Source: Bactrocera neohumeralis (taxonomy: Eukaryota > Arthropoda > Insecta > Diptera > Tephritidae). From it: 64,000 nucleotides of DNA. Below the pieces are notes generated by a model. It had not been told where the DNA came from, did no database searches, and saw only the letters and a list, made by a program, of their open reading frames with translations. The stretch spans positions 83,264,163-83,328,162 of the forward strand of contig NC_065921.1 in the NCBI RefSeq assembly GCF_024586455.1. Direction: 5' to 3'. Each line of letters opens with the position of its first letter. Position 1 is the first letter of the stretch. Made by a program: the position numbers and the translations under genes. Positions 1 through 12,110 of the stretch are shown in pieces.

Positions 1-930
1 TTGTTGTTGTTGTTTTCTATAATGTTGTCATTTTTCTTGAGTGTTGTTGTTTTGTTGTTGCTGTTCCTATTTTTGCATAATTTTTTCGCACAAGGGTTGG
101 CAAATATAGCAGGAAATATCATTATGCGCGCAAATCAAATAAAAGCGAAAGAGCGGCTGACAGGATCCATGCTTGATAAGGCTGAGGCGATGTTCAGTGG
201 GTATAGAAAAGCATATTGAAAACCTTATTATTTTTATTCTCAAATCTAGTGCTTGCAAAAACAACAAATGTCAAAAGTCTAGCAGATTTCAAAAATAGAA
301 AATATTGTTAAAGGAAGGAAGGGAAGGCAGCAGCTCCCCCTAACAGCATTCGGGGCGCGCGTTTTGCTTTGAAATCAGCTAAGCAGCGGCGGATTAGCGC
401 CAGCAAAGTGCGACAGACACACGCATATTCCTGGCACTTGCCAGCAGCGCGTTTGGTGGTTGTTACTGTTACTCTAACGGCGATGCGTGTAATTTTTGGC
501 AGCGTCGGCACAATGAGTCATCGTCGAGCGAATGGCAGAAGCAAACAAAACAAAATAAACTCAAACAAAATAAGCGCAGACAAGCTTAGAAGCAAGAACA
601 AATTGAATAATACAATTTTATGGAGAAGTGCGATAGGAAGACTCATACATATGTATATACATTATATACATACATATGTATAGATAAAGAAATGTGGGCG
701 TAGTACACACCCACTGATGAAGCCAAAAATAGATGCGTCATCACACGCATAGACACGCGTACATATGTACACACACATAGATATGCATACATACATATAT
801 ACAACTAAAACTTATAATATATAAGCTTCTAAACACACACACACTCTCGCACAAATGTTTAATTTCACTCAGCGCGTCCTTTGTCTTCATAAAAAGCTTA
901 ACTTTTATCGGTTTCTACTCGCAATATTGT
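1..930. other. Non-coding DNA, no gene recognised
   Basis: The segment opens with a run of GTT triplets, which makes the hydrophobic 72-codon frame at 1-219 look like a chance product of low complexity. Positions 640-690 and 740-800 are rich in ACATATGTATATA-type microsatellite. No transposon protein, splice pattern or RNA gene was seen. Confidence 0.6.
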
Positions 931-2070
931 TATACCCTTAACAGGCTGGATTAAGTTTGCCATAAAGTTCGTAAAAGACAGAAGGAGGCATCAGAGACCC
1001 TGTTCAGTATATACATATAGCCGATTTGGCTTTCTTCGTACCTCCGTCCTCTCTGGTTGTATATGCATAAGCAAACTATTCCTTCAGTTTTTGAGATATT
1101 TATCTGGAATTTTGCACATGTCTTTTCCTCCCAAGCTAGCTCATCATATGTCGGATTATCGAAAATTGGATCATTATAGCATATAGTTGCCATATAAACT
1201 GACCAATAAAAATCAAGTCCTTGTATGGAAAACTTTTTTATTTGACAAGATATCTTTACGAAATACGGTATGTATTGTTACCTAAGCCAGCGCTACGCTT
1301 TCCGAAACAATTGTTCCGATCGGGTATCTAAAGCATATAGCTGTCATATAAACTGATCGACCAAAATTTAGTCCTTATATGGAAAACTTTTAAATTTAAC
1401 AACATATCTTCACGAAATTTTCCATGAGTAATTACCAAAGTCAACACCATTATCTCCGAAGAAATTGTTCAAATCGGTTCCCTATAGCATATAGCTGTCA
1501 TACAAGTTGGCCGATCAAAAGCAAGTCCTTGTATGGGAAACTTTTGTAATTGACGAGATATCTTCTCGAAATTTAGTATGAGTGATTATCTAAGACAACA
1601 CCCTAATCTCCGAAAAAATTGTTCAGATCGAACTATTATAGCTTATAGCTGCCATATAAACTTATCGACCAAAATTTAGTCCTTATATGCAAAACTTTTT
1701 TATGTGACGAGATTTCGTCACGAAATTTTCCGCGAGTGATTGCCGAAAGCAACATCATTATCTCCGAACAAATTGTTAAAATCGGGCTACTATAGCATAT
1801 AGCTGTCATACAAACTGACCTATAAAAATCAAGTCCTTGTATGGATAACTTCTTTATTTAACCAAATATCTTCCCTAAATTTGGTATGAGTGATTATCCA
1901 AGACAACAAAAAAATCTCCGAAAAATTTGTTCCGATCGGGCTACTATAGCATATAGCTGCCATACAAATCGAACGATCAAAACCAAGATAATAGCCTTTT
2001 TACTCGCTTTTACGCTATAAGAAATGCAACTGTGTAGGGTATAATACCATTCGGTGCAGCCGAGGTTATG
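931..2070 (+). repeat. 154-bp tandem array, copy A
   Basis: The copy begins with a TATACCCTTAACAGG head, where a degenerate palindrome (TATACCCT...AGGG-like) can be seen. A leader of roughly 220 bp follows, then six units marked by AGCATATAGYTGYCATA. Marker starts are near 1178, 1332, 1486, 1640, 1794 and 1948, a spacing of 154 bp each time. Each unit also carries AAGTCCTTGTATGG, a GACGAGATATCTTC-like stretch and CTCCGAARAAATTGTT. The copy closes with the tail TTCGGTGCAGCCGAGG, which can form a small hairpin. Related copies lie at 16670-17470 (same strand) and at 46480-47013 and 51801-52629 (opposite strand). I recall this repeat type as common in fly genomes but cannot name the family. No coding capacity is visible. 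Confidence 0.85.
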
Positions 2071-3404
2071 TAGTGGGTTATTGCTGTTGTTTTTTATTCA
2101 CTACTCGCGCATTTAACTCTGCATTGTGGAGCCAGAAAGGCAATAAATTTTATTTTCCGCAGCGCCATTGAAATCGCTGAATGCCATCAGGTCAATAAGG
2201 AAGTTGAAATAGGAAATGTATGAAAGTTAGTAACGATAACGGGAACAAAAAACAACAACAGAAATAATAATAACAACAACAAAAACAATTTCCATAGAGA
2301 AAGTACCACTTCCAGCAATAATAACAGCAAAATGTACGCCAGCGACATTTGTCATTAAGCTACTGTCACGTGGTCGCGCCAACGTTTCGCAGGCAAGACC
2401 GACAGCAATCGGGTGCTGACACATTTACAGGAAAAAAAGCATTTATTACAGGACTGCGTGTGTGCGGGTGCGTCATTTAGACGACGCCATAGCATATAGA
2501 CAACGTCCAGGCTGACCGCCAGCGCCTGCAAGCCTTCATTGTGCCTTCGCAAGCATTGTTTTTTGACAGTTCTATTAACTGTATGCCATAGACATTTGTT
2601 TTTATTGTTGTTGAGACACACACCTACACATGTTTGCGTGCATTCTTTGTTTATCTTTCGTGTTGTCGTAGGTTTTGCCAAAAATTTTATGTCTCCTTTG
2701 ATAGTTTTGTTACTGCGTAGTTATTAGTTTTCCATTTCTTGTGTTTGTGTTGTTGTCTTTAGTTTATTTTTCTTTGCGTGACACATTTTGGCGCCCACCG
2801 CCTTACTTCCTTGCTCCCATTTCGTGCCTTCAATAACGCGTTGGCGGCTTAATTACATCGAAATCATAAAAAGTTGAAGCACGTAAATGGCGGGGCATTT
2901 ATTTCTAGAAAAAGTATGTTATTGGAGCAATCGATATTCGGTTAGGCAATTAGCGACAAAGTATATAAGGTGCGGGCGCCTAAAAGTAGACTTCGCTAAC
3001 TCATCTTTTATATTTGCATATTTTATGAGGGTAATAAACGAGCTGGTGATAAAGGTAGCAATCGATCGAAGGCATTAAAAAGCAATTAAAATTTGATATG
3101 CAGAAATACATACTATATATGTATACATACATATATAGAGGATATAGTAGGATGTTTCTGAAATGTTCCAATGTTTCGTGGAAGATGTTCTCAAATATAC
3201 ATTATACTCGGATCTGCGCCGAGAAGTTTTTTATTAAGAAATTTTTGCAGATTCTGAGAGATCTTTATACAAAAAAACTACTCTGGCGACCTCTATCCAG
3301 TTTCTCCTCTTCTATGGTGCTTTCCACGTTACGAAGTGATAAGACGAGTACCTATATTTTATGCCCGAAGCACTCCAAACCAAGAAGCTTTTTAGGGTCA
3401 TAAA
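2071..3404. other. Non-coding DNA with CAA/GTT-rich stretches
   Basis: Several overlapping short open frames on both strands (2227-2727) come from CAACAA/TTGTTG runs and have no recognisable motif. A small ACATACATATATA tract lies near 3110-3140. No gene is supported. Confidence 0.55.
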
Positions 3405-3560
3405 TATTTGTTCGTCAGTTTTTGAGATATTCGAATGAAATTTAGGCATAGCTGCCTATTCTGCTGATCATTTCTCGAAATCAGACAGATCGGATAACTA
3501 CTATATATATAACATATCGCCCATACAACCGATTATAGGGATTTTTTATACTTCACCTTA
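3405..3560 (+). repeat. Degenerate head of the 154-bp array family
   Basis: The stretch TCAGTTTTTGAGATATTCG, followed by a run ending near ATAACATATCGCCCATACAACCGA, parallels the leader of copy A (CAGTTTTTGAGATATTTAT at about 1086, then ATAGCATATAGTTGCCATA). It reads as a lone eroded leader and first unit with no further repeats. Similarity was judged by eye. Confidence 0.45.
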
Positions 3561-3779
3561 AAAATCGCTGCCTCCAAAGTGATTTTAGACCCATAGTCTC
3601 TTAGACAAAGTTGTTCAGAATGATCCGTGGAGCATTCTCGCATATGCGGTTTTAAAAAAATCTATCCATTCTAGTTTATATCCGAAATCTCAGCTCGTAA
3701 TGCCGCCTCAACAAAGCCTGTCAAGATGATGTTCTTTCAAGTCTTGAGACAAAGCCCATAGGACAAACGCCAGCCACGT

Positions 3780-5095
3780 CATATGGAGCTGCCTTTCTCT
3801 AAGTTGAGAAGAAGCTTGGCAGAGGCGCACTTACTTTTGTGGAGGTTCACCTTAAATACCCGCAGACCTCGATTTTGGACAATCAGAATGCTGAGTGTGT
3901 TCTTTCTCCACCTCATGTGTTTTCCACTTCATCTTTCTCCAAAGTGTTTTTGCCACCGTCGGCGGGGAGGCGCTTCTAAAAGCAAGGTAACACGCTTTAA
4001 ACGCCCCACGTCATCTTCCCGACCTCGCGTACAAAATAACCTTTACCGTCTTATTAATCTGAAAGTGTAGCTTTGGCCTTCATACTCATTTACTGATTTC
4101 AGCATGTTTAACACCTTCCAGTCGCTGGTCGGCACGTCTGGATTCTGTCGTTGTAGTAGCTGAAGCGCACTTTCCGCCTTGAGCATCGTTGGAATATTTC
4201 GGCGGACCACCACCTTTAGTTTTGAATCTTTCCATAGGTTTGGAAGCTTTTTGACCGCTTACCTTACCCAAGTTAGCGTTGGGTAGTCTTTGCGCTTAAT
4301 ACCTTCCAGTCATTAGTCGGTACGTCCGAATTCTGTCGTTGCAGTAATAATTGTCACTCTTCTAAGGCTTTTGCTCCATCAAATAACGTTATGGGTGCGT
4401 TTGGTTTAGCGTCTATTCTTGAGAATAGGGCTTCCAATAGCTTCATATCCCTATTTTCCACAGCTCCTGTGACGTCTCTTCTAGCGGGTTACTGCAGTCC
4501 ATTAGCGCGACGATCAAATGTCGTTTGGCAAACTCATTGGCTGCCGGCGCTTTCTCGGACGTTCTGGGTTTGTCGTCCGCATGCTTGACGTCTAACTTCT
4601 CGAATACGCCTCTGCACTTCTTCTTTTCCAAAAGGCGCCTCGGGTCGCTCTCCCTCGAACGCTGCCTCTTTCCAGCAATATGCTCGTCATTGCTATTCGC
4701 AAACGATGGACACGAAGCATTGCACCCGTTACGAGTTGCGAAATGTGTCCAGTCATTCTTCATCTCTTTTCTGGCCCGCAACCGATTTTACCTCTTCTTC
4801 CTTTTTTGAACTTGCCCTTGAGTCCGTTACATATCCCAACTGCCGCCTTGTATTGCGCTTTTGAGTGCAACCCCTCCTTACTTGACTTCTTCCGTGATCC
4901 TCCCTTGTTGTCAGAGTTGGAACGCTTGGTCACCTGCCCAGGAGAGCGACGAAGTTCTGTCGAGCTGGTTTGGCAGTTATACTACAACCGCAGCAATCTG
5001 CTTTTGTTCCAGTGGAGGTGTTGCTGCCTCACTGCCACAGTTTTCAGGCGACCCAACTTGAAGGATCGCTGTGACCGTTGGTGGTAGCGGCCATA
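3780..5095 (-). pseudogene. LINE ORF1 (DUF4780 type) and start of ORF2 endonuclease, decayed
   Basis: Read on the minus strand, the segment starts with a Lys/Arg/Ser-rich stretch (about 5060-4800) and continues into a 112-codon open piece (4781-4443). That piece has KRQRSRESDP, then KHADDKP and AANEFAKRHLIVALMDCSNP, and passes in a broken frame into RIDAKPNAPITLFDGAK. This order matches the ORF1 proteins of insect non-LTR retrotransposons annotated as DUF4780, as I know them. Further 3' on the element (about 3850-3790) is VNLHKSKCASAKLLLNLEK, typical of the first residues of an APE-type endonuclease. Several stops and frameshifts separate the parts, so no protein can be made. ORF1 proteins bind element RNA. 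The family is probably LOA-like or another I-group LINE. Confidence 0.6.
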
Positions 5096-6942
5096 AGAGA
5101 TCATATTTGTTGCTCACATACTAACCCCTGTTTAGGAATTAGTCTCAAAACCTTTTCAGTTCTAACTTACCGTGTTCTGACACCCTGTATTTAGTTGAAT
5201 TAAAGTAGTGGGCAGCTTCAAATGACAGCACAAAAGCTGATATTTTGTCGAGAGGTCACTTCCGACTTGTGGGCATACAAAAAAGACACTTCAATTGAAT
5301 TTGCTTGAGTGGGCAAAGGTATGTATGAGTATGAGTAGTGACATTTGTAGATGAGAATTTTCACAAGGCAGCTGAGAAAGCATTCGCGCTACGCAAAAAT
5401 TATGACTCATAATCAATTGGTGAATTGGTGGCACCGGCGTGTAGCTGGCGATACTTGCGCATGGACACCAGATGACATCATGAATGATACATTTCGTGTA
5501 TCTGGCGACAGTAGGGAGGGGCGGTGCAAGCGCAGAATGGAATGTAGGAGAAACGGAAGGTACACACTTAAGTGGAGTTGTATGGCAACACTATAACACT
5601 GGCACGCATTTCGCACACTTTCACACACTTTATTATTTAATCAATAATAATAAAAAATTGTAGAATTCTATGCTTGTGGCAGCTACAAGCAAACAAGCCA
5701 TAAAAACGCAAGCGTTCACGGACAATGCGGAGAACTCTTTGCCTCTTTGCAAAGAATAGCAGCGCGGCATGGTGAAAGGAGAAAAGCGATGAATTGCAGA
5801 ATTCGATGCCATCCGTTGCGGTTATTGGCTCATGAATGCCACAATCATTTTACGAGCTAGAAATGCTTGAACTATACACTCTGGCAATCGCTCAGGCGCA
5901 TAGAAGCAAGAAGATGAGGAAGAAGTTGAGCAAGGCAGCGCTAGTTTGGTAGTGGAGAGACGCTTGCGGCAAGGCGTGTGCGGCGATAAATAAACAGTTG
6001 CCATTTGTGGCTTTGCAACACACTTCAATTGATGACCAGTTTTGTGGTCACGCTTGAATATTGCAAATATTAATCAAAGAGATGGCATAAATGATGCAGC
6101 GCGCAGTGACAATAAAGTAAGTGGCACAATAAAAGTGGAATACAATGTGCCACAGCAGCGCCTACACACTAGCATAGGCAAATGCAGACACATACATAAA
6201 TATAAAAGACACATACACACATATGAGAACACACACTCATACTAAGGCACACACATTCTCATAGCAAAGCACAGCCATTCTCACATATTCCAGCCTGCTT
6301 TGTCTGCCTTCGCTGATCGGCTTAGTGATTTCATTTGAAAATTAATTTGTTGCTGCACATTGCAATCCGCCACAATTGAAACGCATTGGCAATGGAACAT
6401 TGTGAAATGCCTGTACCTGTGGTCCATCATATCTACAATGTCTTCACACGGCACGCAGCCTGATTACTCATAAATGTATACACGTCATCATCCCCAAAAA
6501 TCTGCGTTTATCCTTGCGGCAACATAAAAATGCATTGTGGCATGGCACCCTCTGCTCTAACGGGCCGCCTCTAGGTGAATGAAAAAATGCCAAATCCTCG
6601 CATTTATTGTATGAATGCGTAGCGGTGAGCAAGAGGTAGCACTTATAGGTATATAGGGAAACATTGAGGCGCATATTTTATGCTGCACAGTGGGTCTTGC
6701 TTGGTGAAAAAGTTGTTAAAATAATTTAATATATATTATATACTATATGCATACTAAAAATATCTAAAAAAATAATAAAAATTGAAAAAATATAACGGTT
6801 TTTAATAATCGCTTTCGCATATGAAAACAATAAAAATCGTGAGACGTCTGTCTGTCATAGAAATAACTATAATAAAATTGAAAGATCCTACAAGAACATA
6901 TATTCAATGACTTGTTATGACTGTATATCATATAACGGTACT
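5096..6942. other. Non-coding unique DNA
   Basis: No transposon protein or structural RNA was recognised. Around 6180-6290 there is a CACACATAC-type microsatellite, and 6715-6790 is almost pure A+T. Open frames such as 5351-5596 and 5822-6028 have no family resemblance. Confidence 0.55.
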
Positions 6943-6954
6943 TATAAAAGCCAC

Positions 6955-7372
6955 AAAATTGCTATTGGCACTTGATAGAAGGGACTGTAGGAACATAATG
7001 GGAATACTAACTGGTTACTGTCTGGTAGCGACACCCGCCAGCAGGATGGAGCTGATAGAACGAGAAGACTGCAGGATATGCCAAGAGCAGGGGACCAGGG
7101 AAACAATAGAGCATCTCTTGTGCACTTGTGCCGCATTGGAAAGATTACGTTGTAAGGTCTGGGGTCCCCACCGTATGATCGATAGTGAATCATCAGAGTC
7201 TGTTAAAATTCGCGTCAAGTGCAGGCACCCTAAACGATGTGCACTCTTCTTGGACTTAGCAACTGAATTCCATCTGGTATCGAAAAGAACCAAACTGCTC
7301 TATTTGGTATCACAAAGGTCCAAACTGGTCTATGCGTGTCTTATTGGCCTACCAGGTTAACCTAACCTAACC
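6955..7372 (+). mobile_element. 5'-truncated LINE 3' end with target-site duplication
   Basis: The insertion is bounded by the 12-bp direct repeat TATAAAAGCCAC at 6943-6954 and 7373-7384. It ends in a short (TAACC)n tail, as many fly LINEs do. It is open in one frame up to a stop at 7358-7360. The coding part gives GILTGYCL, then CRICQEQGTRETIEHLLCTC, the Cys/His C-terminal module that follows RNase H in I-group LINEs. Only the last ~130 codons of ORF2 are present, the usual result of incomplete reverse transcription. The lack of stops and the perfect duplication suggest it is younger than the broken LINE sequence that resumes at 7385. Confidence 0.75.
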
Positions 7373-7384
7373 TATAAAAGCCAC

Positions 7385-8345
7385 TAAAAGTACGATAATG
7401 TCCAAAAGAAGATGGAAAGAAGTAAAATTTTATGGAAGACTGGCCTACTATCGACTTCACTTTCAGACTGCCTGACTATTGCAGTGTTTTTCAGCACGAG
7501 GTTGCGGTCATTAACGTAGCAGTAGATTTACTGCTCCGGAATGCGGTCTCCTTCAAAGAAGTGACTATGCACTCTATAGCATGGCAGCGATAGTGTCTTT
7601 TAGCTCACTAACCGTGCGTTCAAGGCTGGTTAGCGAATACCTAACCTCGTTGCCGATGGCATTTGGTTACTATCGAATAAGACTGGTATGGGTGCCAGGC
7701 TACAACGGAAGCGCAGGCAACTGTAAAGCTGATAAACTGGCAAGAAAGGGTATCCTAGCTTCGCTATTAGTAGAATGGAAACGCTTCGTGTGTTCTACTA
7801 CTGGATAGCGGGGCTTCGCGGGAACTTAAGTTTAGAATCGGCTTATGTGCTGTCGTAGGATCCTTTTGGCACAAGATTAATCGAAAGACCTAGTGAGCTA
7901 TTTTTCCTCAGTAAGGCTAGTCTCTCCCTAGTTGTGGGAATTCTAAATGACTATTGCCCAATCGTCGTCCGTGCCGTAAGGTTGAGAATCTTACCGGACG
8001 TCATCTGCAGAAGCTGTATGGAACAAGACAGTTGGAAACATCTCAGCTTGATTGATTGTTTCGCCTTTTCGAGACACAGACCCAAACTTACACTTTCAGA
8101 TATCCCAACGAACTCGTCGGAATAGAATTTAAACGCCTGAGCAAATTTTTATAGGCCACAAGGCGATCTGCTGACTTTAAAGTTCGAATTACAGAGTTCT
8201 ATTTTTATGGCTTCACACAGAACTGCATTTAGTAGTCCAAGTGCGATCTCTGGATCGAAGTTAATCTAACTTATAGTAGGCCTCCAATCCATTTGGTTGG
8301 ATTCTATATTAGATAGGTTGACCCTCGCGCCAAAAGTCCTGATGG
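7385..8345 (+). pseudogene. Old LINE ORF2 remnant: RNase H end and C-terminal Cys/His module
   Basis: In frame pieces, 7680-7760 gives LVWVPGYNGSAGNCKADKLA, the C-terminal part of a retroelement RNase H (normally VPGHxGIAGNxxAD). The stretch 7934-8125 gives GILNDYCPI...RLRILPDVICRSCMEQD, the module that follows RNase H in I-group LINEs. Stops and frame changes separate the two. The upstream RT is missing. This copy was already present when the fragment at 6955-7372 inserted. Confidence 0.65.
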
Positions 8346-9769
8346 GGTAGCTGTGGTCTTTTCTGACATCAAGAACTCTTAGATCATATACCGATATGGA
8401 TCCATTGATAAAACAATAGAATTATGGGTGAAATTTCATTCTGATTGCACAAAATTTAATATTGAAAATTCTTGTAAGGACATTAATGACATTTATCCCT
8501 CCAACTGCATATTTTCTCCAACCTTTGCACACTGTGCCTCTAATATCCGCATGTCCTTGCTACACGTCACCAGCATAACTGCTTGGGTGCTCACTGGCTC
8601 TTGACAACTCGCCTACTTCGCCACGTTTAGCTCTTGTTTTCCTATTTATTTTATTTCATTTCATTGCGATCCAATTTTTTTCTTGTTGCCACATTTGCTT
8701 TTGTTGTTGTGCTCGCTGTTGCAGTACCGGAATGAATTTTGCGACGCGTCACGATTTCTGGTTTAGCAGCAGCTGTTGTTTCGACGCCTGTTTCTGCATT
8801 GCTCAAGGGTGGCTCGCTGACTGGCGTGCTGCACACATACGAATACAAAATACGAACGCGCAAAACAGCCAAGAGCTGGGAGCTTCGCCGACTGAATGTC
8901 TGACTGCCTCTGGCGTTTGACAACTCTAGTAATCTTGGCTACACTTTGGAAGTGTTTTTGTTGTTTTTGCGATTTCCCTGTTGTCCCTAATGCCGCTGGG
9001 CTTACAACATTTGACACATACTCGACTCGTCGTTAACTCCTCGTCGCCTTGTCGCTCACATGCAGTACATCTAGTGCGCTCCTAGACGACACGGCTAGGG
9101 GTGGCTCATGCCTCTTTTGTCTGTTTCTCTTTGGCTGCTGTTTTGTGTTGATGTTTTGCTTGCTCTGGCAGGACCATGAAGAGGATTTTGCTCTTTACGC
9201 ATCTTTTTGTTTTGATTCAATTTCGGTAACATGCACAGTGGTGGCTAAATGTAATGGCAAATGAAATATTTTTTAGACTTGACGAAATCTAAAATAGTTG
9301 GCGAAATAATTATTGCCAACAGGTGCTACTTTGGGATCAGTAGGCAATTGAGAAGCAGATGCTTTTCTTGACGGACAAGAAATGCGCTCTAAGTCTCTTA
9401 CCATGCTTGTTCTATTACACGGCGTAAAAACACGGACGATTAATGAAAGGTCTTTGGAACCGTTCGCCTGAGCGATGACTACTGAAGAAGATGGAATCAT
9501 GAACTGGTTGAGCTCTACGGTGGCTTCGATATACATAGTTTAGCACATAAAAACCAACATATGCCATGTCGGACGCATGGATGGTGATGCTCTAGCGAAA
9601 AGCTCTTTCCATTCGAGATCCATGGGTAGCCAACGAAAGAAGGGCGCAGGCATCCAATGCAATGACTAAGTGCTTAAATACCTGTCTGTCTTGTGGGCTC
9701 GACCCCGACCGACAAACGATTGTACTACCAAACAAGATGAGAAAGAAATTAAGAACGTTAGAGACATAT
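8346..9769. other. Non-coding DNA
   Basis: Overlapping open frames at 8650-9020 and 9049-9536 lie on both strands and carry no motif that I know. The sequence has GTTGTTGTTG and CAGCAGC runs typical of fly introns. Part of 9300-9660 could be decayed repeat, but nothing identifies it. Confidence 0.5.
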
Positions 9770-10190
9770 TTTTACACGGTTATAGCCGAGTTTATAAAAG
9801 CGCACCAGTCGTTCTTTCTTTTCGCTGTTTGGCGCCAATCGGAGATTCCAAGTGTAGCCAGTTCCTTCTCCACCTATTACGTCGAACACATTCAGAGCTA
9901 AAGGGCTTTCATACATTCGGACGACATGACCTAGCCAGCGTAGCCGCGTCGAATACTTTCAGATCTATCTCAATGTCGTTTTATATTTGGACAGCTAATC
10001 GTTCCAGCGACTGCTGTCTATTTCGTTGCAAATGCGCGAAGTATCATAAATCTTCCGCAGAACCTTTCTCTCGAAAATTCGTGACGTCGACTCATCAGAT
10101 GTTGTCGTCATCCATGCCTCTGGACCATATAGCAGAACGGGACTTATAGAGCTTGGTCTTTGTTCGTTGTGGCCTACACAGTCCAAAGTA
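9770..10190 (-). pseudogene. RTE-type LINE ORF2, C-terminal fragment
   Basis: On the minus strand the pieces read VLLYGPEAWMTTTSDEST, then IFERKVLRKIY, then a RWND motif, and further on ESPIGAKQRK. These match the C-terminal region downstream of the reverse transcriptase in RTE-type LINEs, where the same order (YGAEAWTMTT, FERKVLRKIYG, RWNDELYELYDD) recurs. The same region is seen at 27795-28115 and 35950-36480. It is broken by stops and lacks the RT domain. Confidence 0.65.
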
Positions 10191-11339
10191 GCACCTGTGG
10201 CAAGATTTTTATTACTCGGGAAAATACTGGAAACCGATCTGAGTCTTATCTGATTCCTGAGGGAACAGAAGGGTTCCTTTAAATAATAAAACCAAGCTTA
10301 CATAATGCTATGATTTCAAGAGACTTCAACAATTTTTGAGTTTCAGAGAAAGATTTAAATTTTTTTATAAGCGGGAGAGATTAGTTCGACAAGAAGCCAG
10401 AGACAATCTACGAAGCATCAGACATAATCCTAATAAAGCTCTGGCCAGGTGATTTTAAGGCCCTTTTTTGGCAGATTTCCCTTGGATTTAGTATCTTCGT
10501 AGAATTTGACATTGTCACCGCTTAATAGCTGGGCTAGTTTCAATCAAATATTGAGAGCGCCGTGCAAACTCATTCAGTGAGAATTACGCGCGTGTCTCCC
10601 ACGAAGTTTGTCAAGCATATTGTGCAATTAATTGATAAAGAATGAAAACAATTGAAACGAAACAGCAAAATGAATGAATAAATTATGACAGCAAAACAAT
10701 GAATGACCGATGAGAGAACTGAAAGCGAGCAAGCGCCTACTGAATCTATAAGCGTAGCAAGAACGGGTAATTGAGGCAACTCTGCGGCCTTCTGGTACAC
10801 TTTCTAAATACTGAATAGTATTATCAGCGAGCAGAGGGAAGAGGGTGCGAGCGTTGTAAAATAATATGCCGCACATTCATTAAAAACCAAAAGCAAGAAG
10901 TAGGACCACAAGCGGGCAGAAGAAGACAGAGTTCCACGTCGCAAAGCCAATTTCGCCGCTAATAACAATCAACTTTCGAACAATGAAAATATGTTTGAGC
11001 GTGTGAGTGAATGAAACGCGCCGCTTTTGTATGCCATGCTTGGGATTAAATCGGCAGGAAAATAAAATGAAACGAAGAACAAATGTTTACCGCATTTATT
11101 GGAAGAATTTAGTATTCCGGGGTCATGTGTGCGTGTGTTTGTGTTTGCAGGCATTAATTTCACGGGGTTGCAATGGCAAGCTGAGCGCCACATTGACGCG
11201 CCCACATTGATGCATGCAGAAAAGGACACGCAAGGATTTGTTTACGTGTCCAAAGGGTGGTCCATATGCCGGTTTCTTTATGTTTCGTGGGTTTGATTTA
11301 TTCGAAGGTGTCCATTCATCAGACTGTCCTTTGTTGTTT
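10191..11339. other. Non-coding DNA
   Basis: No repeat or protein family was identified. Open frames at 10570-10876 and 10969-11229 overlap each other on one strand and look incidental. Confidence 0.5.
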
Positions 11340-12110
11340 TTGAGTTGAGAGACTTTGATCGGAAAATAATTCGGGATCATTTCGGTTATGCAGACGCCAC
11401 TGACATAGTTTCTTCCTCTTTTGTTTTGCTCTGTTGTTTTGACAGTCTTTCATCGGCAAGTAATCCGGGATCGTTCCGGGTATGCAGATACATTGGAGTC
11501 TCATTTTCAGTTCAGCTTGGTGAAAGGTTCTTACACTTTTTCCATTCGTCCAAGTCGGAATCGTTCCGAACATGTAGACGCTACTGACTTGAGAGTCTCA
11601 TTTTCAGTTTAGCTTGGTTATAGTTTCCTGATCTTTTTCCGTTTGACCCAGTTGATCGTCTTCGATCGGAACGTAATTTTAGATCGCTCCGGTTATGAAG
11701 ATGTGACTGTAGTGAGACTCTATGTTCCAGCTTAGCTAGGTGAAAGATTCTTACTCTTTTTCAGTTCATTCGGACAAGGCGGAATCGTTCATTTTCAGTT
11801 CAGTTTGGTGATAGTTTCGTGATCTTTTTTCTTTCGACCGGGTTCACAGTCTTTGATTGGAAAGTAATTCGGGATCGTTCCGGTTATGCAGACTTTGCTG
11901 TAATTGGAGTATCTTTTTCAGTTCTGTTTTATGCTAATTTCTTCCTTTTCTTCAGTTCGGTCGATCGGAAAATAATTTTGCTTTGTTCCGCTTAGTCAGT
12001 GTCATAAAACATTCCTGAAGTAAGTAAAAGTTCACAGTCTTTGACCGAATATAAGTCCGGGTCCGTTCCGATTACTTAAACTCGACTGTCGTGGGATCGG
12101 TAGTCTCTTT
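11340..12110 (+). repeat. Tandem array of ~100-bp units with a GATCGTTCCGGTTATGCAGA core
   Basis: A core of the form GGAAAGTAATTCGGGATCG, then TTCCGGTTATGCAGA, recurs in more or less mutated form near 11359, 11450, 11552, 11664, 11857, 11963 and 12042, with a worn copy near 11780. Between cores lies a second module, TCAGTTCAGCTTGGTGAAAG, then a TTCTTACACTTTTTCC-like stretch. Spacing is about 80-110 bp. The last core runs on into ACTCGACTGTCGTGGGATCG. That is the end of the short dispersed repeat seen at 25789-25889 and 20650-20744. The array therefore appears to be an internal amplification of that repeat. Confidence 0.7.

Noticed and set aside
1..219. Hydrophobic 72-codon frame at the window start, like a small membrane protein
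   Set aside because: Its Leu/Val run comes from a GTTGTTG repeat, there is no conserved motif, and it may be cut by the window edge.
7356..7372. CCTAACCTAACC resembling a TTAGG-type insect telomeric repeat
   Set aside because: It is only about two and a half units long and sits exactly at the 3' end of a LINE insertion. Diptera also lack TTAGG telomeres. It is a LINE tail.
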